Below, one piece after another: positions 29,518 through 40,733 of a stretch of 59,673 bases of DNA. Origin of the DNA: Thioalkalivibrio sp. XN8 (GTDB taxonomy: Bacteria; Pseudomonadota; Gammaproteobacteria; Steroidobacterales; XN24); contig NZ_JAALFH010000067.1 in assembly GCF_011058255.1 (NCBI RefSeq), positions 1-59,673 of the forward strand, read 5' to 3'. The first letter of the stretch is position 1. The number at the start of each line of letters is the position of its first letter. The notes beneath the pieces were generated by a model, which saw nothing but the letters and a program-made list of their open reading frames with translations, did no database searches and was not told where the DNA came from. The translations under genes and the position numbers were made by a program.

Positions 29518-29769
29518 ATGGTGACGATTCGTCTGACCCGGGGCGGCGCCAAGAAGCGGCCCTTTTATCACGTGGTGGTGACCGACAGCCGGAACCGCCG
29601 CGACGGCCGTTATATCGAGCGGCTCGGCTTCTTCAACCCGATCGCCACCGGCAAGGCCGAAGGGCTGAAGCTGGACCTGGAGCGCGTGCAGTACTGGCTC
29701 GGCCAGGGCGCCCAGCCGTCCGAGCGCGTGGCCAAGCTGATCAAGCAAGTCGAGAAGCAGGCGGCCTGA
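29518..29769 (+). CDS. rpsP: 30S ribosomal protein S16
   Basis: 83 residues from the ATG at 29518; the N-terminus [20 protein letters not shown] is standard. GAGGAAA precedes it by 8 bases. A TAGAAT at 29417-29422 may be the -10 of the operon promoter. First gene of the conserved rpsP-rimM-trmD-rplS operon. Confidence 0.97.
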   Translation: MVTIRLTRGGAKKRPFYHVVVTDSRNRRDGRYIERLGFFNPIATGKAEGLKLDLERVQYWLGQGAQPSERVAKLIKQVEKQAA

Positions 29770-29803
29770 GGCTGCCCGCGGCGCGGCTGCGGGGGGCGGG
29801 ACG

Positions 29804-30310
29804 ATGAGCGCGGCGCGGCGGGTGATTCTCGGCAAGGTCGGCGCGGTCCACGGCGTGCGTGGCTGGGTGCGGCTCTGGTCGTATACGGACCCGCCCGACA
29901 ACCTGCTCGAGTACCGCGAGTTCGAGGCGGGCCGGGGCAGTGACTGGAGCCGGCTCGAGCTGGCTGAAGGGCGGCGCCAGGGGCAGGGCCTGGTCGGGCG
30001 GTTCACCGGCATCGAGGACCGGGAAGCCGCGGCGGCGCTGGTCGGCACCGAACTGGCGGTGGCGCGGGAGGCCTTGCCGCCGCCGGGAGAAGGCGAGTAC
30101 TACTGGGCCGACCTGGTCGGGCTCGAGGTGGTGACCCGGGAAGGGACCAGCCTGGGCCGGGTCACGGAGATGATGGCCACCGGCGCCAACGACGTGATGG
30201 TCGTGGCCGGAGACCGGGAGCGCCTGCTCCCGTTCCTGCCGGGGCGCTCCGTGGACGAGGTGGACCTGGCCGGCGGCCGTATCGTCGTCGACTGGGATCC
30301 GGAGTTTTGA
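29804..30310 (+). CDS. rimM: Ribosome maturation factor RimM
   Basis: 168 residues with the N-terminal barrel (VILGKVGAVHGVRGWVRLWSYTD) and a C-terminal PRC-barrel (YYWADLVGLEVV, NDVMVV). It binds S19 and assists assembly of the 30S head. It lies 34 bases after rpsP and 10 bases before trmD in the usual order. Confidence 0.97.
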   Translation: MSAARRVILGKVGAVHGVRGWVRLWSYTDPPDNLLEYREFEAGRGSDWSRLELAEGRRQGQGLVGRFTGIEDREAAAALVGTELAVAREALPPPGEGEYYWADLVGLEVVTREGTSLGRVTEMMATGANDVMVVAGDRERLLPFLPGRSVDEVDLAGGRIVVDWDPEF

Positions 30311-30320
30311 GGACGGCGTC

Positions 30321-31073
30321 ATGCGTTTCGAGGTAGTGACGCTGTTCCCGGAGCTGGTCGCGAGCGTCGGCCGCTGCGGGGTGGTGGGCCGCGCGGTGGA
30401 ACGCGGGGCGGTGCAGCTGGGGACGACGGACCCGCGGGACTTCGCGGCCGATCCCCATCGGACGGTGGACGACCGGCCCTACGGCGGCGGCCCCGGCATG
30501 GTGATGAAGGTCGAGCCCCTGCGGAGCGCGATCCGCGCCGCGCGGGCGCAGCTGCCGCCGGGAAGCCGGACGGTCGTGCTGTCGCCCCAGGGGCGGGTGT
30601 TCGACCAGCGGGTGGCGCAAGAGTACGCTGCGCTGCCCGGGCTGCTGCTCGTAGCCGGACGCTACGAGGGTATCGACGAGAGAGTCGTCCGCATGGAGGC
30701 GGACGAGACGCTGACGGTCGGCGACTACGTGTTGAGCGGGGGCGAGATCCCCGCGATGCTGGTGGTCGACGTGGTGGCCCGGTTGCTGCCGGGCGTGCTG
30801 GGCGACGAGGCCTCCGCGGCGGAGGACTCCTTCAGCGACGGGCTGCTGGACTGCCCGCACTACACGCGGCCGGAGGAGGTCGACGGGCTGCGGGTGCCGG
30901 GGGTACTGTTGTCGGGCGACCATGCGGCGATCCGCCGCTGGCGGCTGAAGCAGGCGCTGGGACGGACCTGGCAGCTGCGGCCGGACCTGCTGGCGGGCCG
31001 GACGCTGTCGGCAGAAGAGCAGGGATTGCTGGCAGAATACATCGCCGACCGGGCTACGGGCGGCGCGGATTGA
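30321..31073 (+). CDS. trmD: tRNA (guanine37-N1)-methyltransferase TrmD
   Basis: 250 residues. The SAM-binding trefoil knot is visible as [24 protein letters not shown] and [14 protein letters not shown]. It methylates G37 of tRNAs reading CNN and prevents frameshifting. Together with miaA it gives two position-37 modification enzymes in this window. Confidence 0.97.
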   Translation: MRFEVVTLFPELVASVGRCGVVGRAVERGAVQLGTTDPRDFAADPHRTVDDRPYGGGPGMVMKVEPLRSAIRAARAQLPPGSRTVVLSPQGRVFDQRVAQEYAALPGLLLVAGRYEGIDERVVRMEADETLTVGDYVLSGGEIPAMLVVDVVARLLPGVLGDEASAAEDSFSDGLLDCPHYTRPEEVDGLRVPGVLLSGDHAAIRRWRLKQALGRTWQLRPDLLAGRTLSAEEQGLLAEYIADRATGGAD

Positions 31074-31114
31074 ACTGGAACTTGACTGGCTTGGGCCTGG
31101 GTGCGGGTGACGAA

Positions 31115-31459
31115 ATGAGCAACATCATCGAAGAACTGGAAAAGGAACAGATGCAGCGGGAGATTCCCGACTTCGCCGCCGGCGACACCGTCGTGGTGCA
31201 GGTCAAGGTGAAGGAGGGCAACCGCGAGCGCCTGCAGGCCTTCGAAGGCGTGGTGATCGCGCGCCGCAATCGCGGCCTGAACTCTGCCTTCACGGTCCGC
31301 AAGATGTCCCACGGCGAGGGGGTGGAACGCGTGTTCCAGACCTACAGCCCGAGCATCGCCGGCATCCAGGTGAAGCGGCGCGGCGACGTGCGCCGGGCGA
31401 AGCTGTATTACCTGCGCGAACGGACCGGCAAGGCCGCTCGCATCAAGGAAAAGGTCTGA
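31115..31459 (+). CDS. rplS: 50S ribosomal protein L19
   Basis: 114 residues from the ATG at 31115 ([19 protein letters not shown]). The length and [16 protein letters not shown] are typical. It sits at the 30S-50S interface. A longer open frame from 31070 overlaps trmD and lacks conservation. Confidence 0.97.
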   Translation: MSNIIEELEKEQMQREIPDFAAGDTVVVQVKVKEGNRERLQAFEGVVIARRNRGLNSAFTVRKMSHGEGVERVFQTYSPSIAGIQVKRRGDVRRAKLYYLRERTGKAARIKEKV

Positions 31460-31462
31460 TCC

Positions 31463-33310
31463 TTGCTGCGGCGTAGCCTCGGCCGGGTGTTCGGCTTCGC
31501 GTGGCGGGTCCTGGACGGGATCCGCCGGGGCGTGCACCTGGTCCTGATGCTGCTGGTGCTGGTGGCGCTGGTGGCGATCATTGCGCAGCGCCCCGGCGCG
31601 CTGCCGGACAAGTTCGCCCTGGTGCTGAACCCCCAGGGCGTGCTGGTGGAGCAATACGCCGGCGATGCGCTGGAGCGTGCCATGGACGCGGCGCGCGGGC
31701 TGGAGTCCAACCAGGTGCTGCTGAGCGAGCTGGTCGAGATGATCGACGCCGCCGCCGAGGACGGGCGCGTCACTGCGATCCACCTCGACCTGGATGGCTT
31801 CGAGGGCGGCAGCCTGGACAAGCTGGAGCGCGTCGCGGCGGCCCTGGGACGCGCTCGGGCCGCCGGCAAGCCCGTGATCGCCTCCGGCGCCAGCATCGGC
31901 CAGGCCCAGCTCTACCTCGGCGCCCACGCCGACGAGCTCTACCTGGATCCGGCCGGGGACTTGTTCTTCACCGGTTTCGGCTTCTACCGCAATTACTTCC
32001 GCAGCGCGCTGGACAAGCTGTCGATCGACTGGCACGTGTTCGCCGCCGGCGAGGCCAAGAGCTTCGGCGATCCCTACGTCCGCGACAGCATGTCCGAGGC
32101 GGCGCGGGCCAACCTGCAGCCGATCGCCGACGGGCTGTGGGGCGCGTGGCGCGCGGCGGTGGCGGAAGCGCGCGGCCTGGAGCCGGCCCTGCTGGACGAC
32201 TACATCGATCGCTTCCTGCCGCGCCTGCGCGCCGCGGACGGGGACATGGCGCGGGCGGCGCTCGACGCCGGCTTGGTGGACGGCGTGCGGACCCTGGCGG
32301 AGCTCGAGCAGCAGCTCGCCGAGACCGGGGCCAGAGACAAGGATGGGGATTTTGCCGGGGTCTGGGCCGAGGAATACCAGGCGGCGCGCGAAGTGGCTGC
32401 GGCGGCCCGGCCCGGGGACGGGGAAGGCGCGGCGGTCGGGCTGATCGTAGCCCGCGGGAGCATCCTGCCGGGTTACCAGCCGCCTGGCAGCATCGGTGAC
32501 GCGAGCTTGCGCGAGCTGCTGCGGCAGGCGGCGGAAGACGATGACATCCGGGCGGTGGTGCTGCGGGTCGACAGCGGCGGCGGCAGCGCGCTGGCCTCGG
32601 AAGCCATTCTGCGCGAAATGCAGATGGTACGCGACGCCGGCAAGCCGGTGATCGTGTCCATGGGCGGGGTGGCGGCTTCCGGCGGTTACATGATCTCGCT
32701 GGCCTCGGACGAGATCTGGGCCCATCCCACCACGGTGACCGGCTCCATCGGCGTGGTCGCCATGTTCCCCAACTTCGGCCGCCTGTTAGACCGCGTCGGG
32801 ATCGGCGTCGACGGCGTCGGCACCCACGAGGCCAGCGACGCGCTGCGGCTCGATCAGCCGATGAGCGACGAGGTCAAGGTGGTGATCGAGACGCTCGTCG
32901 AGGGCGTGTACGACCGCTTCAAGGGCATGGTGGCCGAGCACCGGGAGCTGGAGCCCGAGGCCGTGCAGCGCTGGGCGGAAGGGCGGGTCTGGCTCGGCAC
33001 CGTGGCGCAGGAGGCCGGCCTCGTGGACCGGCTCGGCAGCCTCGACGATGCCGTCGCAAGCGCGGCCGAGCGCGCCGGGCTGGGGGACGATTACCGGGTC
33101 GAGACCATCGAGGCCGAGGTGAGCTTCACCGAGCGGCTGATGGCCGAGCTGCTCTCCCGCGGCGCCCGGGCCGGGCTCATCCGGCTGCCGGGCTCATGGC
33201 TGGGGACTGTCCCCAGCGAGATGCGGGGCGTGCTCGGCGAGATCCGCGAGCTGGGCGAATTGTCCGACCCGCGCAACCTCTACTACCACTGCTTCTGCGG
33301 CACCTACTGA
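31463..33310 (+). CDS. sppA: Signal peptide peptidase SppA, 67K type
   Basis: 615 residues, TTG start at 31463 only 3 bases after the rplS stop. An N-terminal transmembrane helix (~22-42) anchors two tandem S49 domains. The catalytic Lys is about K199 (AAGEAKSFGDPY) and the Ser about S406 (GGVAASGGYM), close to K209/S409 of E. coli. It cleaves remnant signal peptides in the membrane. Near the C-terminus the palindromic GGGGACTGTCCCC element is translated in frame as part of LGTVPS. Confidence 0.95.
   Translation: MLRRSLGRVFGFAWRVLDGIRRGVHLVLMLLVLVALVAIIAQRPGALPDKFALVLNPQGVLVEQYAGDALERAMDAARGLESNQVLLSELVEMIDAAAEDGRVTAIHLDLDGFEGGSLDKLERVAAALGRARAAGKPVIASGASIGQAQLYLGAHADELYLDPAGDLFFTGFGFYRNYFRSALDKLSIDWHVFAAGEAKSFGDPYVRDSMSEAARANLQPIADGLWGAWRAAVAEARGLEPALLDDYIDRFLPRLRAADGDMARAALDAGLVDGVRTLAELEQQLAETGARDKDGDFAGVWAEEYQAAREVAAAARPGDGEGAAVGLIVARGSILPGYQPPGSIGDASLRELLRQAAEDDDIRAVVLRVDSGGGSALASEAILREMQMVRDAGKPVIVSMGGVAASGGYMISLASDEIWAHPTTVTGSIGVVAMFPNFGRLLDRVGIGVDGVGTHEASDALRLDQPMSDEVKVVIETLVEGVYDRFKGMVAEHRELEPEAVQRWAEGRVWLGTVAQEAGLVDRLGSLDDAVASAAERAGLGDDYRVETIEAEVSFTERLMAELLSRGARAGLIRLPGSWLGTVPSEMRGVLGEIRELGELSDPRNLYYHCFCGTY
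33201..33215. repeat. TGGGGACTGTCCCCA palindrome inside sppA
   Basis: A 15-base near-perfect palindrome with the same 13-base core as the arms of the inverted repeat at 6965-6993. It lies within the coding region, about 95 bases from the end of sppA, and keeps the reading frame. Confidence 0.65.
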
Positions 33311-33337
33311 GCGCCCGCCGGCTGCCGGCGCCCGCGC

Positions 33338-34363
33338 TCAGGCCCAGTCCAGGATCACCTTGCCCGACTGGCCGGAGCCCATCGTCCGGAACCCTTCCAG
33401 GTAGTCGTTCGCCGGGAAGCGGTGGGTGATCACGGGGCTGACGTCCAGGCCGCTCTGCAGCATGCTGGCCATCTTGTACCAGGTCTCGAACATCTCGCGG
33501 CCGTAGATGCCCTTGATGGTCAGGCCCTTGAAGATCACCTGGTTCCAGTCGATCGCCATCTCTGCCGGCGGGATGCCCAGCAGCGCCACGCTGCCACCGT
33601 GATGCAGTGTCCGCAGCATGTCGCGGAAGGCCTGCGGGTTGCCCGACATCTCCAGCCCCACGTCGAAGCCTTCCTGCATCTCCAGTTCCTGCATCACCTC
33701 GTCGAGCGACTGGCGCGTGACGTTCACCGCCCGCGTGGCGCCCATCTGCCGGGCCAGGTCGAGCCGGTAGTCGTTAACGTCCGTGATCACCACGTGGCGC
33801 GCGCCCACGTGCCGCGCGATCGCGGCAGCCATGATGCCGATCGGGCCGGCGCCGGTGATCAGCACGTCCTCGCCCACGAGGTCGAAGGACAGGGCCGTGT
33901 GCACCGCATTCCCGAGCGGATCCAGGATGGAGGCGACCTCGTCGGTGATCGCGTCCGGCAGCTTGAACACGTTGCTCGCCGGAATGCAAAGGTACTCGGC
34001 GAAGCAGCCCTGGCGGTTCACGCCCACGCCGATGGTGTTGCGACAGAGGTGCCTGCGGCCGGCACGGCAGTTGCGGCAGTGGCCGCAGGTCAGGTGACCC
34101 TCGCCCGAGACGCGGTCGCCCGGCAGGACCCCCTGCACCTCGCTGCCGATCGCCTCGACGATGCCGACGTACTCGTGGCCGACCGCCATCGGCACCGGGA
34201 TGGTCTTCGCCGCCCACTCGTCCCACTGGTAGATATGCATGTCGGTACCGCAGATCGCGGTCTTGCGGATCCGGATCAGGACGTCGTTGGGACCGGGTTC
34301 CGGCCGGCGGATGTCCTGCATCCAGATCCCGGGTTCGGCCTTGGCCTTGACGAGCGCGCGCAT
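33338..34363 (-). CDS. tdh: L-threonine 3-dehydrogenase
   Basis: 341 residues, matching E. coli Tdh. It is a zinc MDR enzyme that oxidises threonine to 2-amino-3-ketobutyrate with NAD+. The catalytic zinc region [24 protein letters not shown], the structural zinc Cys cluster [15 protein letters not shown] and the NAD-binding [15 protein letters not shown] are visible. It follows kbl by 51 bases on the minus strand. Confidence 0.97.
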   Translation of the reverse strand: MRALVKAKAEPGIWMQDIRRPEPGPNDVLIRIRKTAICGTDMHIYQWDEWAAKTIPVPMAVGHEYVGIVEAIGSEVQGVLPGDRVSGEGHLTCGHCRNCRAGRRHLCRNTIGVGVNRQGCFAEYLCIPASNVFKLPDAITDEVASILDPLGNAVHTALSFDLVGEDVLITGAGPIGIMAAAIARHVGARHVVITDVNDYRLDLARQMGATRAVNVTRQSLDEVMQELEMQEGFDVGLEMSGNPQAFRDMLRTLHHGGSVALLGIPPAEMAIDWNQVIFKGLTIKGIYGREMFETWYKMASMLQSGLDVSPVITHRFPANDYLEGFRTMGSGQSGKVILDWA

Positions 34364-34414
34364 GGGTGACTCCGTGGTGACAGGGGCGTGGCAGTGATAT
34401 TCGCTGGCGGGGCT

Positions 34415-35605
34415 TCAGCGGATGACGCCGAGGTCCCGCCCGACCTTTTCGAAGGCGGCGACCGCTTTCTCGAGGTGATGGGTACTGTGGCCGGCCGACA
34501 TCTGGGTGCGGATGCGGGCCTCGCCGTGCGGCACCACCGGGTAGGAGAAGCCGATCACGTAGACGCCTTCCTCCAGCAAGCGGTCGGCCATCTGGCCGGC
34601 GAGCTTCGCGTCGCCGAGCATGACCGGGATGATCGGATGCGAGCCGGGCTTCAGGTTGAAGCCGAGCTGGGTCATCCGCTCGCGAAAGAAATGGGTGTTG
34701 TCCCACAGGCGCCGGCGCAGCTCGTTGCCCGACTCGAGCAGGTCGAGGACCCGGATCGAGGTATGGGCGATCACCGGCGCGACGGTGTTCGAGAACAGGT
34801 AGGGACGCGAGCGCTGCCGCAGCCACTCGACGATGGGCCCGCGGGCGGCGACGAAGCCGCCCGAAGCCCCGCCCAGGGCCTTGCCCAGCGTGCCGCTGAT
34901 GATGTCCACGCGGCCGAGCACCCCCTGGCGCTCGTGCGTCCCGCGGCCGGTCGCGCCGAGAAAGCCGGTGGCATGGCAGTCGTCGATCATCACCAGGGCG
35001 TCGTGCGCCTCCGCCAGCTCGCAGATGCGGGCAAGGTCGGCAATGGTGCCGTCCATGGAGAAGACGCCGTCGGTCGCGACCAGGCGGACGCGTGCGTCCG
35101 CGGCTTCGCGCAGCTTCGCCTCGAGGTCCGCCATGTCATTGTGGCGATAGCGGTAACGGCGCGCCTTGGAAAGCCGGATCCCGTCGATGATGGAGGCGTG
35201 GTTCAGCTGGTCGCTGATGACTGCGTCCTCGTCGCCGAGCAGGGTCTCGAACAGGCCGCCGTTGGCGTCGAAACAGGAGGGGTAGAGGATGGTGTCCTCC
35301 ATGCCGAGGAAAGCGCTGATGCGGCGCTCTAGCTCCTTGTGCGGCGTCTGAGTGCCGCAGATGAAGCGCACCGAGGCCATCCCGTAGCCATAGCGGTCGA
35401 GGGCCTCGTGGGCGGCGGCAATCAGCTCCGGGTGGTTGGCCAGGCCGAGATAGTTGTTGGCGCAGAGGTTGATCACTTCCCGCCCGCCGCGGATGTGGAC
35501 TGCGGCCTGCTGCGGCGAATCGATGACGCGCTCCGACTTGTACAGGCCCTCGGCCTTGAGGTTGGCGAGTTCCTGCTGGAGCCGGTCGAGCAATGCCTGG
35601 TTCAT
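34415..35605 (-). CDS. kbl: 2-amino-3-ketobutyrate CoA ligase
   Basis: 396 residues from the ATG at 35605 ([12 protein letters not shown]), with AGGA 8 bases upstream; an ATG seven codons earlier lacks a site. A PLP enzyme of the alpha-oxoamine synthase family: [33 protein letters not shown] and the PLP lysine in [11 protein letters not shown]. It converts the Tdh product with CoA to glycine and acetyl-CoA. The kbl-tdh operon is the standard threonine catabolic pair. Confidence 0.97.
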   Translation of the reverse strand: MNQALLDRLQQELANLKAEGLYKSERVIDSPQQAAVHIRGGREVINLCANNYLGLANHPELIAAAHEALDRYGYGMASVRFICGTQTPHKELERRISAFLGMEDTILYPSCFDANGGLFETLLGDEDAVISDQLNHASIIDGIRLSKARRYRYRHNDMADLEAKLREAADARVRLVATDGVFSMDGTIADLARICELAEAHDALVMIDDCHATGFLGATGRGTHERQGVLGRVDIISGTLGKALGGASGGFVAARGPIVEWLRQRSRPYLFSNTVAPVIAHTSIRVLDLLESGNELRRRLWDNTHFFRERMTQLGFNLKPGSHPIIPVMLGDAKLAGQMADRLLEEGVYVIGFSYPVVPHGEARIRTQMSAGHSTHHLEKAVAAFEKVGRDLGVIR

Positions 35606-35688
35606 CGCGGGTTCCTGCTGCGGCAAAGGCGGCGATTATAGCAAGCCCACCCGCTGCAACCGGAGCCTGCTGCGCGTAAACTGCGCCC

Positions 35689-36072
35689 ATGGGACAGGAC
35701 GACGTCCGGCTCGACCGCTGGCTCTGGGCCGCCCGCTTTTTCAAGACCAGGGGCCTGGCACAGGCCGCGATCGCCGGTGGCCACGTGCACGTCAACGGCC
35801 AGCGCGCCAAGGCGGCGCGGGTCGTGCGGCCGGGTGACCGGCTGGAGATTTCCCGCGGCGAAGAGCGGCTGGAGATCGAGGTGGTGGCGCTGGCGGCACG
35901 GCGCGGGCCGGCCAGCGTTGCGCGGGAGCTGTACGCGGAGACCGAGGCCAGCGTCGCCGCCCGGCAGGCGGCGCAGCAATTGCGGCGCGATCTCGCCGGC
36001 AACCGGCCGCCGAGCGTGCGGCCCGACAAGCGGTCCCGCCGGCGGCTGATCGACCTGACACGCACGACATGA
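35689..36072 (+). CDS. hslR: S4-domain RNA-binding heat-shock protein Hsp15
   Basis: 127 residues. The S4 motif VRLDRWLWAARFFKTRGLAQAAIAG is followed by VHVNGQRAKAARVVRPGDRLEI, and the C-terminus is basic (RPDKRSRRRL). E. coli Hsp15 binds 50S subunits carrying nascent chains and helps recycle them. It is divergent from kbl. Confidence 0.92.
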   Translation: MGQDDVRLDRWLWAARFFKTRGLAQAAIAGGHVHVNGQRAKAARVVRPGDRLEISRGEERLEIEVVALAARRGPASVARELYAETEASVAARQAAQQLRRDLAGNRPPSVRPDKRSRRRLIDLTRTT

Positions 36073-36124
36073 CGCGCCGGCTGCCCTGGCGGGGCGGCGC
36101 TCGCAGGACACGGGAGACGAAGAC

Positions 36125-39100
36125 TTGAACGGAACAGAGCAGGTGCAGGGGGAGCTCCTGGGCGGCGTGCCCTTTATCGTCGCCGAGCCGGGCGCCGCCG
36201 AGTCGGCGGTCGCCCGGACGGTGAATCCCCGCTATCTCGCCGACGAAACGCCGCTGGTGCGTGAGCTGGCGGACCTGGCGCGGGTGAGCCCCGAGGAAAC
36301 GGCCGAGATTCGCGCCACTGCCGTTCGCCTGGTCGAGGCGGTGCGGCAGAACCGGCAGCGGGTGAGCGGGCTCGACGCCTTCCTCCAGAAATACGACCTG
36401 TCCAGCCAGGAGGGCGTGGTCCTGATGTGCCTCGCCGAGGCGCTGTTGCGCGTGCCGGACAAGGACACCGCGGACCGGCTGATCGCTGACAAGCTGACCT
36501 CCGCCGACTGGCGCAGCCACCTCGGCACCAGCGACTCCACTTTCGTCAACGCCTCGACCTGGGGCCTGATGCTCACCGGGCGGATCATCCGCCCGGCCAA
36601 CCGCGACGTGGAGCAGCCGGGCAAGTTCATGCAACGCCTGGCCAGCCGCCTGGGCGAGCCGGTGGTGCGCGGCGCGATGCGCCAGGCCATGCGCATCATG
36701 GGCCACCAGTTCGTCATGGGGCGCACCATCGGCGACGCCCTCAAGCGCGCGTCCGGCGGCGAAGGGGCGGCCTACCGCTACTCCTTCGACATGCTGGGCG
36801 AGGCGGCGCTCACTGCCGCCGACAGCCAGCGCTACCTGGAGGCCTACCATGCCGGCATTCGCGCCATCGCGGCCGCGGATCGCAGGCCGGACTCCATCTT
36901 CGCCGCCGACAGCATCTCGGTGAAGCTGTCGGCGCTGTTCCCGCGGTACGAGTTCGCCAAGCGCGAGCGCGTGCTCGGGGAGCTCACGCCCCGGATCCTG
37001 GAACTGGCGGCCGCGGCACGCCAGGCGGGCGTGGGGCTGACCATCGACGCCGAGGAAGCCGACCGGCTGCAGATTTCGCTGGAGCTGTTCGAGCGCGTGT
37101 TCCGCGACCCGGCCCTGGCCGGGTGGGACGGCTTCGGGCTGGCGATCCAGTCCTACCTGAAGCGCGGCCTCGATGCCTGTCGCTGGGTGATCGCACTGGC
37201 GGAAGAGGCCGGTCGCTGCATCCCCGTGCGCCTGGTCAAGGGCGCGTACTGGGACGCCGAGATCAAGCGCGCCCAGGAGAACGGGCTGGAAAGCTATCCC
37301 GTCTTCACGCGCAAGGTGAACAGCGACGTCTCGTTCCTGGCCTGCGCGCGGGAGCTGCTGGCTGCGCAGGGGCGGGTGTACCCGCAGTTCGCCACCCACA
37401 ACGCCCACAGCGTGGCCAGCATCATCCGCTTCGCCGGCGAGCACCGGCAGTTCGAGTTCCAGCGCCTGCACGGGATGGGCGAGGAGCTCTATGCCGAGGT
37501 CATCGGCCGGGACAAGTTCGACCTGCCGTGTCGCGTGTACGCCCCGGTGGGGAACCATGAGGACCTGTTGCCCTACCTCGTGCGCCGGCTGCTGGAAAAC
37601 GGTTCCAACACTTCCTTCGTCAACCGCATCGTGGACGAGGAGGCGCCGGTGGAGCAGATCGTCGCCGACCCGGTAGCGACCGTGGATGCCCTCGAGACGA
37701 TCCCGCACCCGCGGATTCCGTCGCCGCTGGGCATCTTCGGCGACGAGCGGCCGAACTCGCGCGGCATCAACCTCGCGGACCCGGCAGCGCTGCGACCGCT
37801 GGCCGACGGCATGGCTCACGCCATGGCCCAGCCGCGCCGGGCGGTGCCGCTGACCGGCGGGCAGCAGCAGTCCCGCGAGCCGCGGCCGGTACGCGACCCG
37901 GCCGACAATCGCCGGGTCGTCGGGGAGGTCGTCTGGGCGACGCCCGAACAGGCGCTGGCGGCCCTCGATCAGGCGCACCGCGCCCAGCGGCGCTGGAATG
38001 TCGCCGGCGCGGCGGCCCGGGCGACCGTGCTGGAACGCGCCGCGGACCTGTTCGAGGCCCACACCGCCGAGCTGCTCGCGCTGTGCGTCCGCGAGGGCGG
38101 CCGCAGCATCCCGGACGCCTTGTCGGAACTGCGCGAGGCGGTCGACTTCCTCCGCTATTACGCCGCGCAGGCGAAGCGCGAATTGGCGACCGCAACCAGG
38201 CTGCCGGGCCCGACCGGGGAGAGCAACGAACTCAGCAACCACGGCCGCGGCGTGTTCCTGTGCATCAGCCCGTGGAATTTTCCGCTGGCCATCTTCACCG
38301 GGCAGGTCGCCGCCGCCCTGGTGACCGGTAATACCGTGCTGGCCAAGCCGGCTGAGCAGACCCCGCTGGTCGCGTCGGCTGCGGTGCGCTTACTGCATGA
38401 GGCCGGCGTGCCGGGCGAAGTCCTGCACCTGCTGCCGGGCAGCGGCCCGGAACTCGGCGCCGCGCTGTTGCCGGATCCCCGGGTCGCGGGGGTCGCCTTC
38501 ACCGGCTCGACGGACGTGGCACGGCTGATCAACCGCAGCCTGGCGGCCCGCGATGCCGCCATCCCCACGCTGATTGCTGAAACCGGCGGGCAGAATGCGC
38601 TGCTGGTCGACAGCTCGGCGCTGCCGGAACAGGTGGTGCTCGATTCGGTGAAATCCGCTTTCAACAGCGCCGGCCAGCGCTGCTCCGCGCTGCGGGTGCT
38701 GTACCTGCAGGACGAGGTCGCGGATCGTACCCTGCGGCTGCTGCAGGGGTTCATGCGGGAGCTGAAGATCGGCGATCCCGGGCTGTTGGCCACGGACGTG
38801 GGGCCAGTGATCGACGGCGAGGCGCTCGCCACCCTGGAGGCGCATGTCGGGCGCATGGAGCAGGCGGGCCGGATCCTGGCGCGCTGCGACCTGCCGGCAC
38901 CGGCGGCCCACGGCACCTTCCTCGCCCCGACGGTGGTGCAGCTCGAGAGCATCCGGGACCTGGAGCGGGAGGTGTTCGGTCCCGTGCTGCACGTGGTGCG
39001 CTACGCCGCGGCCGACCTCGACCGGGTCATCGAGGACATCAACGGGACCGGCTATGCGCTGACGCTCGGGGTGCACAGCAGGATCGACGCCCGGGCGCGC

Positions 39101-39322
39101 GAGATCTTCGCCAAGACGCGCGCCGGCAATGTCTACGTCAACCGCAACATGGTGGGCGCGGTGGTCGGCGTGCAGCCCTTCGGCGGCCAGGGCCTCTCCG
39201 GCACGGGGCCGAAGGCGGGTGGTCCGGCCTACCTGCATCGCTTCTGCACCGAGCGCACCCTGACCATCAACACCTCGGCGGTCGGCGGCAACGCCAGCCT
39301 GCTGTCGCTGGCGGACGGCTGA
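36125..39322 (+). CDS. putA: Bifunctional proline dehydrogenase / delta-1-pyrroline-5-carboxylate dehydrogenase PutA
   Basis: 1065 residues, TTG start. Residues ~1-500 form the helical arm and FAD-dependent proline dehydrogenase barrel ([33 protein letters not shown]). Residues ~560-1050 are the NAD-dependent aldehyde dehydrogenase domain with the catalytic Cys at about 853 ([10 protein letters not shown]). It oxidises proline to glutamate in two channelled steps. Compared with E. coli PutA (1320 residues) it lacks the N-terminal ribbon-helix-helix repressor domain, so it should be purely catalytic. It is 9 bases upstream of sdaA. Confidence 0.96.
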   Translation: MNGTEQVQGELLGGVPFIVAEPGAAESAVARTVNPRYLADETPLVRELADLARVSPEETAEIRATAVRLVEAVRQNRQRVSGLDAFLQKYDLSSQEGVVLMCLAEALLRVPDKDTADRLIADKLTSADWRSHLGTSDSTFVNASTWGLMLTGRIIRPANRDVEQPGKFMQRLASRLGEPVVRGAMRQAMRIMGHQFVMGRTIGDALKRASGGEGAAYRYSFDMLGEAALTAADSQRYLEAYHAGIRAIAAADRRPDSIFAADSISVKLSALFPRYEFAKRERVLGELTPRILELAAAARQAGVGLTIDAEEADRLQISLELFERVFRDPALAGWDGFGLAIQSYLKRGLDACRWVIALAEEAGRCIPVRLVKGAYWDAEIKRAQENGLESYPVFTRKVNSDVSFLACARELLAAQGRVYPQFATHNAHSVASIIRFAGEHRQFEFQRLHGMGEELYAEVIGRDKFDLPCRVYAPVGNHEDLLPYLVRRLLENGSNTSFVNRIVDEEAPVEQIVADPVATVDALETIPHPRIPSPLGIFGDERPNSRGINLADPAALRPLADGMAHAMAQPRRAVPLTGGQQQSREPRPVRDPADNRRVVGEVVWATPEQALAALDQAHRAQRRWNVAGAAARATVLERAADLFEAHTAELLALCVREGGRSIPDALSELREAVDFLRYYAAQAKRELATATRLPGPTGESNELSNHGRGVFLCISPWNFPLAIFTGQVAAALVTGNTVLAKPAEQTPLVASAAVRLLHEAGVPGEVLHLLPGSGPELGAALLPDPRVAGVAFTGSTDVARLINRSLAARDAAIPTLIAETGGQNALLVDSSALPEQVVLDSVKSAFNSAGQRCSALRVLYLQDEVADRTLRLLQGFMRELKIGDPGLLATDVGPVIDGEALATLEAHVGRMEQAGRILARCDLPAPAAHGTFLAPTVVQLESIRDLEREVFGPVLHVVRYAAADLDRVIEDINGTGYALTLGVHSRIDARAREIFAKTRAGNVYVNRNMVGAVVGVQPFGGQGLSGTGPKAGGPAYLHRFCTERTLTINTSAVGGNASLLSLADG

Positions 39323-39330
39323 GGCGCACC

Positions 39331-40692
39331 GTGGCGATCAGCATTTTCGACCTGATCAAGGTGGGCGTCGGGCCCTCGAGCTCCCATACCATGGGGCCGA
39401 TGCTGGCCGCCCGCCGCTTCCTGCTCGGCCTGGAAGAGCGGGACCTGCTGGGGCGCGTGCACCGGGTGGGCGCGCAGCTCTACGGCTCGCTGGCGCTGAC
39501 CGGGAAGGGTCACTGTACGGACCGTGCCATCCTGCTCGGCTTCGAGGGGGAGATTCCGGAAACCCTCGAGCCCGCGGCGGTCGAAGCGCGGCTGGCCCGC
39601 ATCCGGGACGAAGGCCGCCTGCGCCTGCTGGGCGAGCACGAGATCGCCTTCGACGAGCCGATGGACCTGCTGTTCCACCGCGAGCAGGTGCTCCAGCGCC
39701 ACACCAACGGCATGCGCTTCAGCGCGTTCGACGCGGCGGGCGGGCTGCTGGCCAGCGAAGACTTCTATTCCATCGGCGGCGGTTTCATCGTCAGCGGCGA
39801 CGAGCCCGAGGCGCGCCCCGGCGACCGCGCGGTTACGGTACCGTTTCCCTTCGACAGCGCCGCGGACCTGCTCGAGCAGTGCCGGCGCCACGGGCTGAAG
39901 ATCCACGAGCTGGTAATCGCCAACGAGACGGCCTGGCGGCCGCCGGAGGAGACGCGGGCCCGGTTGCTGGAACTGTGGCAGGTGATGAAGGACTGCGTGC
40001 AACAGGGGTTCCATGCCGAGGGCGTGCTGCCCGGCGTGCTCAAGCTCCCGCGCCGCGCGCCAAGGCTCTACCGCGAACTCTGCGGCGAGGGGGCGGCCGG
40101 CGACTTCATGGACTGGGTGAACGCCTACGCGCTGGCGGTGAACGAGGAGAATGCCGCCGGCGGGCGCATCGTGACGGCGCCGACCAACGGCGCGGCGGGG
40201 ATCCTGCCGGCCGTGCTGCATTACTACCGCCGCTTCGTCAGCGGCGGCGACGAGGAGGGCGTGCTGCGCTTCCTGCTCACCGCCGGCGCGATTGCCATTC
40301 TCTACAAGCGCAATGCCTCGATCTCGGGCGCCGAAATGGGCTGCCAGGGCGAAGTCGGCGTGGCCTGCTCGATGGCGGCCGGCGGGCTGGTCGCCGCCAT
40401 GGGCGGGAGCAACGCCCAGGTCGAGAACGCGGCAGAAATCGGCATGGAACACAATCTCGGCCTGACCTGCGACCCGATCGCCGGCCTGGTGCAGATTCCC
40501 TGCATCGAGCGCAACGCCATGGGGGCAGTCAAGGCGGTCAACGCGGCCCGCATGGCCTTTCGCGGCGACGGCAGCCACAAGGTGAGCCTGGACCAGGTGA
40601 TTGCCACCATGCGCCAGACCGGCCTGGACATGTCCACCAGCTACAAGGAAACGTCCCAGGGCGGTCTGGCGGTGAACGTGCCGGAGTGCTGA
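39331..40692 (+). CDS. sdaA: L-serine ammonia-lyase, iron-sulfur type
   Basis: 453 residues, GTG start. N-terminal beta domain ([21 protein letters not shown]) and C-terminal alpha domain with [4Fe-4S] cysteines in [10 protein letters not shown] and [12 protein letters not shown]. It deaminates serine to pyruvate. Being 9 bases after putA, it probably shares a transcript with it and forms an amino-acid degradation unit with the nearby kbl-tdh. Confidence 0.96.
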   Translation: MAISIFDLIKVGVGPSSSHTMGPMLAARRFLLGLEERDLLGRVHRVGAQLYGSLALTGKGHCTDRAILLGFEGEIPETLEPAAVEARLARIRDEGRLRLLGEHEIAFDEPMDLLFHREQVLQRHTNGMRFSAFDAAGGLLASEDFYSIGGGFIVSGDEPEARPGDRAVTVPFPFDSAADLLEQCRRHGLKIHELVIANETAWRPPEETRARLLELWQVMKDCVQQGFHAEGVLPGVLKLPRRAPRLYRELCGEGAAGDFMDWVNAYALAVNEENAAGGRIVTAPTNGAAGILPAVLHYYRRFVSGGDEEGVLRFLLTAGAIAILYKRNASISGAEMGCQGEVGVACSMAAGGLVAAMGGSNAQVENAAEIGMEHNLGLTCDPIAGLVQIPCIERNAMGAVKAVNAARMAFRGDGSHKVSLDQVIATMRQTGLDMSTSYKETSQGGLAVNVPEC

Positions 40693-40733
40693 GCGGGTTG
40701 ACGGCCGGCCCGCATGCCCGTTAGGTTGACGCA

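Noticed and set aside
33311-33337. GC-rich palindrome between sppA and tdh as a bidirectional terminator
   Set aside because: GCCGGC-T-GCCGGC leaves a one-base loop and no T-run; not convincing.
35792-38242. 816-codon minus-strand open frame across putA
   Set aside because: Antisense shadow of putA with no recognisable motif or ribosome site.
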